Below, piece after piece: positions 22,625 through 25,645 of a DNA stretch of 25,645 nucleotides; position 1 is the stretch's first letter, and each line of letters begins with the position of its first letter. The DNA is from CAZGUX01 sp046160045 (lineage in GTDB: Bacteria; Acidobacteriota; Terriglobia; Bryobacterales; Bryobacteraceae). Under the pieces are notes generated by a model, which was not told the origin of the DNA, did no database searches, and was given only the letters and a program-made list of their open reading frames with translations. Both the position numbers and the translations under genes were made by a program. The stretch lies in assembly GCA_046160045.1 (NCBI GenBank), contig JBJXGR010000537.1, positions 1 to 25,645 on the forward strand, in the 5' to 3' direction.

Positions 22625-23908
22625 TCAAACCTTGTACTTCGAGTAGTCGAAGGGCTCGTTGACCAGGTGGTATTCCGGTTCGCCCGCCATCTGCAGGTAG
22701 TAAGTCTTGAGGGGCGTGCGCTGGAAATCCGTCAGCTTGCGGGGTTCCGGCTTGCCGCCTTCCACCCACTCGTATACGGGAACTTCCCACGGATTGAACG
22801 TATCGCTCAACCCGCGCTCCACGGCCGTGCGGTAGAGGTTGACGTTTCCAGGTTCGTGGCCGGCCAGCCACAACCCGATCAGGTCCAGCCGGAACTTGTC
22901 CTTGGAGAACATCACGACGTTGGTCAGGTAGTCCTGGCCGATTCCGAATCCGTTGCCGCTGCGCCCGTAAATGCCCTCGATCATGGCGAGTCCGGTCTTG
23001 AGCACGCTCATGTTGTCGAGCGTCTTGTGGGCCCAGATCTCCTGATTCATCGGGCTCAGGGAATGCGGGCTCTGGTATCGCGAGTAGTTCAGCTTCAGGT
23101 GGCGTTCGAAGAACTTGTTGACGACCGGCTCGACGCGCGGATGAATGTCCGGCTTCATGAAGTCCGGCACGCCGGTCACCATGCTCCAGCCGGGACAGAA
23201 GCGGACGAACGGCAGCACGACCAAACCTTGTTCGTTCTTCACCGACTGCGTCATGCACATGCCGTGGGCCTTCCACTTGGCGATGTTCAGCATCCAGGTG
23301 TCGGGTTCGTTGACCGGCGCATAGTGCGGAATCCGGGAATAGACCACGGCATCGGGGACCTTGCTCCAGGTCATGTCGTAGCCTTCCTTGAAGTTCCGGA
23401 CCCTGCGCGAGCACTCGTTCATCTCGATGCCGAGCCGTTCGTTGATGTCGACGAAGCCGCGGTAATTCCAGGCGTTGAAATTGTTCGCCTCGACGAAGTG
23501 GAACTTCTTCAGGCCCAGTTCCTTCAGGCCCATCACCATGCCCTCGTAAAACTGAGGGTCGGTGCCGGTGCCCCAATTCTCTTCGTTGGGCCGGTTTTTG
23601 GAGCGGACGCTGCAGACGTTGGGCTTGAGCACGATCCGGTGGGAGATCGGAATTCCGGAATCTTCCTTGGGGACGAAGATCTCCCGCGACAGTTGCAGTC
23701 CTTCGCGGCGCTTGGACTCTTCGTGCATTTTGTGGGGCACTTTGGTCCGGCGGATGAAGACCGCTTTCGGATTGGCCTCGATGAACGGGTGCAGTCCGAA
23801 GTAAGCCTGGGGCAGGCGGCTGGCGGCTGCCTGGACGTTCACTCCGGCGGCGGAACCCGCGGCCAGGAGCGATCCGGTGCGAAGGAAATCACGGCGGCTC
23901 AGGTCCAT
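22625..23908 (-). CDS. DUF362-domain protein with twin-arginine signal
   Basis: 427 residues from ATG 23908. The N-terminus MDLSRRDFLRTGSLLAAGSAAG is a textbook Tat signal, so it is folded before export. The body belongs to the DUF362 group: HRIVLKPNVCSVRSKNRPNEENWGTGTDPQFYEGMVMGLKELG, then KFHFVEANNF, LNIAKWKAHGMCMTQSVKNEQGLV, KTGLAMIEGIYGRSGNGFG, and TNVVMFSKDKFRLDLIGLWLAGHEPGNV. DUF362 proteins are often linked to ferredoxin-like redox modules, but no Cys-rich iron-sulfur motif is present here, and its biochemical role is unknown. Tat export suggests a cofactor. It is divergent from the amidase gene across 58 bp and separate from the sigma operon downstream. Confidence 0.88.
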   Translation of the reverse strand: MDLSRRDFLRTGSLLAAGSAAGVNVQAAASRLPQAYFGLHPFIEANPKAVFIRRTKVPHKMHEESKRREGLQLSREIFVPKEDSGIPISHRIVLKPNVCSVRSKNRPNEENWGTGTDPQFYEGMVMGLKELGLKKFHFVEANNFNAWNYRGFVDINERLGIEMNECSRRVRNFKEGYDMTWSKVPDAVVYSRIPHYAPVNEPDTWMLNIAKWKAHGMCMTQSVKNEQGLVVLPFVRFCPGWSMVTGVPDFMKPDIHPRVEPVVNKFFERHLKLNYSRYQSPHSLSPMNQEIWAHKTLDNMSVLKTGLAMIEGIYGRSGNGFGIGQDYLTNVVMFSKDKFRLDLIGLWLAGHEPGNVNLYRTAVERGLSDTFNPWEVPVYEWVEGGKPEPRKLTDFQRTPLKTYYLQMAGEPEYHLVNEPFDYSKYKV

Positions 23909-23951
23909 GGTGGTTTTAGTCTAGCACCGGTTTCGGGTGGCTTTCCGCTGC

Positions 23952-23957
23952 TACAAT
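23952..23957 (+). promoter_or_regulatory. Candidate -10 box of the amidase gene
   Basis: TACAAT ends nine bases before ATG 23967. Initiation seven or so bases downstream would leave only about 3 bases of leader, so the mRNA may be effectively leaderless. No ribosome binding site is seen, and no good -35 match is present. Confidence 0.3.
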
Positions 23958-23966
23958 CCGTCTCCA

Positions 23967-25645
23967 ATGAATCCGGCGCCGGCACTCCTGATCGCCCTCG
24001 TCCTGGCAGCCCCGGCAATGGAAGGCCGGCGGCGTCCCTTCTCCGTCGTCGAGGCCACCATCCCGCAGATGCAGGAGGCCCTCCGGAAGAAGCGGGTCAC
24101 GTCTCGCGAACTGGTCGAACAATATCTCCAGCGCATCGCGATGTACGAGGACCGGCTCAACGCGACCATCTTCGTGAATCCCAAGGCGCTCGAGGAGGCC
24201 GGCCAACTCGACCGCGAGCGCGCGCGGCGGCGAATCCGCGGTCCGCTTCACGGGATTCCGATCGCACTCAAGGACAACATTCACACGACACACATGCCCA
24301 CCACGGGCGGCGCGCTGGCGTTCGACGGGTTCGTGCCCCCATACGAGGCGACGCTGACGAAGAACCTGCGCGAGGCGGGAGCGATCATCCTCGCCAAGAC
24401 CGGCATGACGGAGTTGGCCAACTGGATCGCGGGAGGGCCCACGCCGATGCCCGGCAATTACAATGCGGTGGCCGGGTACGGGTTCAATCCCTACGATCCG
24501 CGCCGCGATCCTCGCGAGAAGTTTGCCGACGGCCGGCCGGCGTTGAATCCCGGTGGTTCCAGTTCGGGCATTGGCACGGCCGCCAACTTCTGGGCCGCCA
24601 ACGTCGGCACGGAAACTTCCGGCTCGATTCTCAGCCCGTCCAACCAGAACATGCTGGCGGGCATCAAGCCGACGGTGGGGCGGGTGAGCCGTCACGGCGT
24701 TATCCCGATCACCGCGGATCAGGACACTCCCGGCCCGATGGCGAAATCCGTTGCCGACGCGGCGATCCTGCTCGGCGCGATGGAGGGTGCAGCCGCTGAT
24801 CCCAACGATCCGGCGACCCGTCGATGTACCGCTCCTCCCGGCCGCGACTATACGAAGTTCCTCAAGAAGAACGGCCTGAAGGGCGCGCGCATCGGAATCC
24901 CCCGGGCGTTCTACTACGACAAGTTCGCTCCGCCCGGCGACAACGAAGCGCGCGGCGGCCTGGACGACGACCAGAAGAAGGTGATGGCCGAGGCGATCGA
25001 GATCCTGAAGCGGGAAGGGGCGGTCGTCGTCGATCCCGCTGACATTCCGAGCGTGCTCGATCCCGTTGCCGCCAACAACCTCCTCGGCTGGAACACCTGT
25101 TCGGGAACCGGCAACGCGAAGGGTAAGGACGCCGACTGTTCGATTGTCTTCAAATACGGCATGAAGCGCGACTTCAACCTTTGGCTCCGCTCGCTGGGAG
25201 CGCTGGCGCCGGTGAAGTCGCTGACGGAGTTGCGCGAGTGGAACCTCGCTCACGCGAAAGGAGGAGCGATCCGGTACGGCCAGTCGAACCTGGACGTGTC
25301 GGATGAAATGAACGTCGAGGCCGACAAGTCTCGTTATGAAAGCGACCGCGCGCGGGACATCCGGCTCGCCGGCGAGCACGGGATCGATGAGGTGATGAAG
25401 GCACAGCGCCTGGACGCCCTGCTGTTCCCGGGGTCCGTAGGCGCCTCGATCGCCGCGAAGCCCGGGTATCCGACCGTGATCGTCCCGTTCGGCATGACGC
25501 CGAACGCGCCCAACCCGCCGTTTCCAGAGGGCTTCCAGGCCAAGCCTGCACCGTTCGGTGTCAGCTTCACGGCCATGGCATGTAGCGAACCCCGATTGAT
25601 CGAGTTGGGCTACGCGTTCGAGCAGGCGACACGCCGGCGCGTTCC
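23967..25645 (+). CDS. Amidase-signature-family amidase, exported; 3' end outside the window
   Basis: An open frame of 559 codons from ATG 23967 runs off the right edge with no stop. The N-terminus (MNPAPALLIALVLAAPAMEG) looks like a signal peptide. The Ser-cisSer-Lys triad is present: Lys102 in GIPIALKDN, the cis-Ser within GGSSSG (196-201), and nucleophile Ser220 in GTETSGSILSPSN. Family context: HGIP, GAIILAKTGMTELANW, GIKPTVGRVSRHGVIPITADQDTPGPMAKSVADAA, and a late LDALLFPGS segment. Such enzymes hydrolyse carboxamides (peptide amides, fatty amides, Glu-tRNA amidotransferase subunit A relatives). The export signal excludes a GatA role. It is close to its full length, since the C-terminal FTAMACSEPRLIELGYAFEQATRRR segment is normally near the end. 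Confidence 0.93.
   Translation, partial: MNPAPALLIALVLAAPAMEGRRRPFSVVEATIPQMQEALRKKRVTSRELVEQYLQRIAMYEDRLNATIFVNPKALEEAGQLDRERARRRIRGPLHGIPIALKDNIHTTHMPTTGGALAFDGFVPPYEATLTKNLREAGAIILAKTGMTELANWIAGGPTPMPGNYNAVAGYGFNPYDPRRDPREKFADGRPALNPGGSSSGIGTAANFWAANVGTETSGSILSPSNQNMLAGIKPTVGRVSRHGVIPITADQDTPGPMAKSVADAAILLGAMEGAAADPNDPATRRCTAPPGRDYTKFLKKNGLKGARIGIPRAFYYDKFAPPGDNEARGGLDDDQKKVMAEAIEILKREGAVVVDPADIPSVLDPVAANNLLGWNTCSGTGNAKGKDADCSIVFKYGMKRDFNLWLRSLGALAPVKSLTELREWNLAHAKGGAIRYGQSNLDVSDEMNVEADKSRYESDRARDIRLAGEHGIDEVMKAQRLDALLFPGSVGASIAAKPGYPTVIVPFGMTPNAPNPPFPEGFQAKPAPFGVSFTAMACSEPRLIELGYAFEQATRRRV

Noticed and set aside
22667..24799. 710-residue plus-strand frame
   Set aside because: It runs antisense through the DUF362 gene and then out of frame through the amidase. 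Both true genes have clear family motifs.

Overview
The window is GC-rich, densely coded bacterial chromosome. The likely host is an acidobacterium, probably of the Bryobacterales/Solibacter group. This is an inference from gene content: a TonB-dependent receptor with an N-terminal carboxypeptidase-regulatory-like domain and no SusD partner, twin-arginine-exported DUF362 and PafA-like proteins, an FCD-type GntR regulator, many GTG/TTG starts, and REP-like hairpins between genes. No rRNA, tRNA, CRISPR array or intact mobile element was found.

Layout. 1-163 is the tail of a REP-associated (Y1/HUH) transposase, followed by a tandem array of REP-like hairpins (191-480). 510-3090 holds a secreted triple-RidA-like protein, a PIN-toxin/Phd-type antitoxin pair on the minus strand, and a TauE/SafE membrane transporter. 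3164-7336 is a minus-strand operon: FCD-GntR regulator, a degenerate imidazolonepropionase homologue, glutamate formimidoyltransferase, lipoyl synthase, and an unrecognised protein. Divergent from it, 7395-13468 is a plus-strand glycan-uptake-like operon: kelch protein, large TonB-dependent receptor, secreted five-bladed-propeller glycosidase-like protein. 13499-18099 is a minus-strand operon: secreted GH42-like protein, a PafA-like alkaline phosphatase superfamily member with most metal ligands lost, and class 1 dihydroorotate dehydrogenase. 18162-19658 is a plus-strand N-acyl-D-amino-acid deacylase, followed by a paired inverted hairpin element. 19839-22557 is a minus-strand operon: ECF sigma factor, zinc-finger anti-sigma factor with a TonB-C-like tail, RsmA, DinB-family protein. 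The window ends with a minus-strand DUF362 protein and a divergent amidase that runs off the edge.

How the genes fit together. The receptor operon looks like capture, uptake and trimming of an extracellular polymer, with the divergent FCD regulator as candidate controller. FtcD next to a metal-site-less HutI relative suggests one-carbon/histidine-derived metabolism in which the HutI fold has been kept for another purpose.

The strongest unusual signals are two apparent pseudoenzymes: the HutI-like protein, where every metal or catalytic position I can align is replaced, and the PafA-like protein, where four of six zinc ligands become Ala/Tyr. Each lies inside a tight operon with an intact metabolic gene. 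The next most unusual are the RAYT/REP array, a triple RidA-like exported protein lacking the signature arginine in all three modules, and the anti-sigma factor with a TonB-C-like periplasmic tail.
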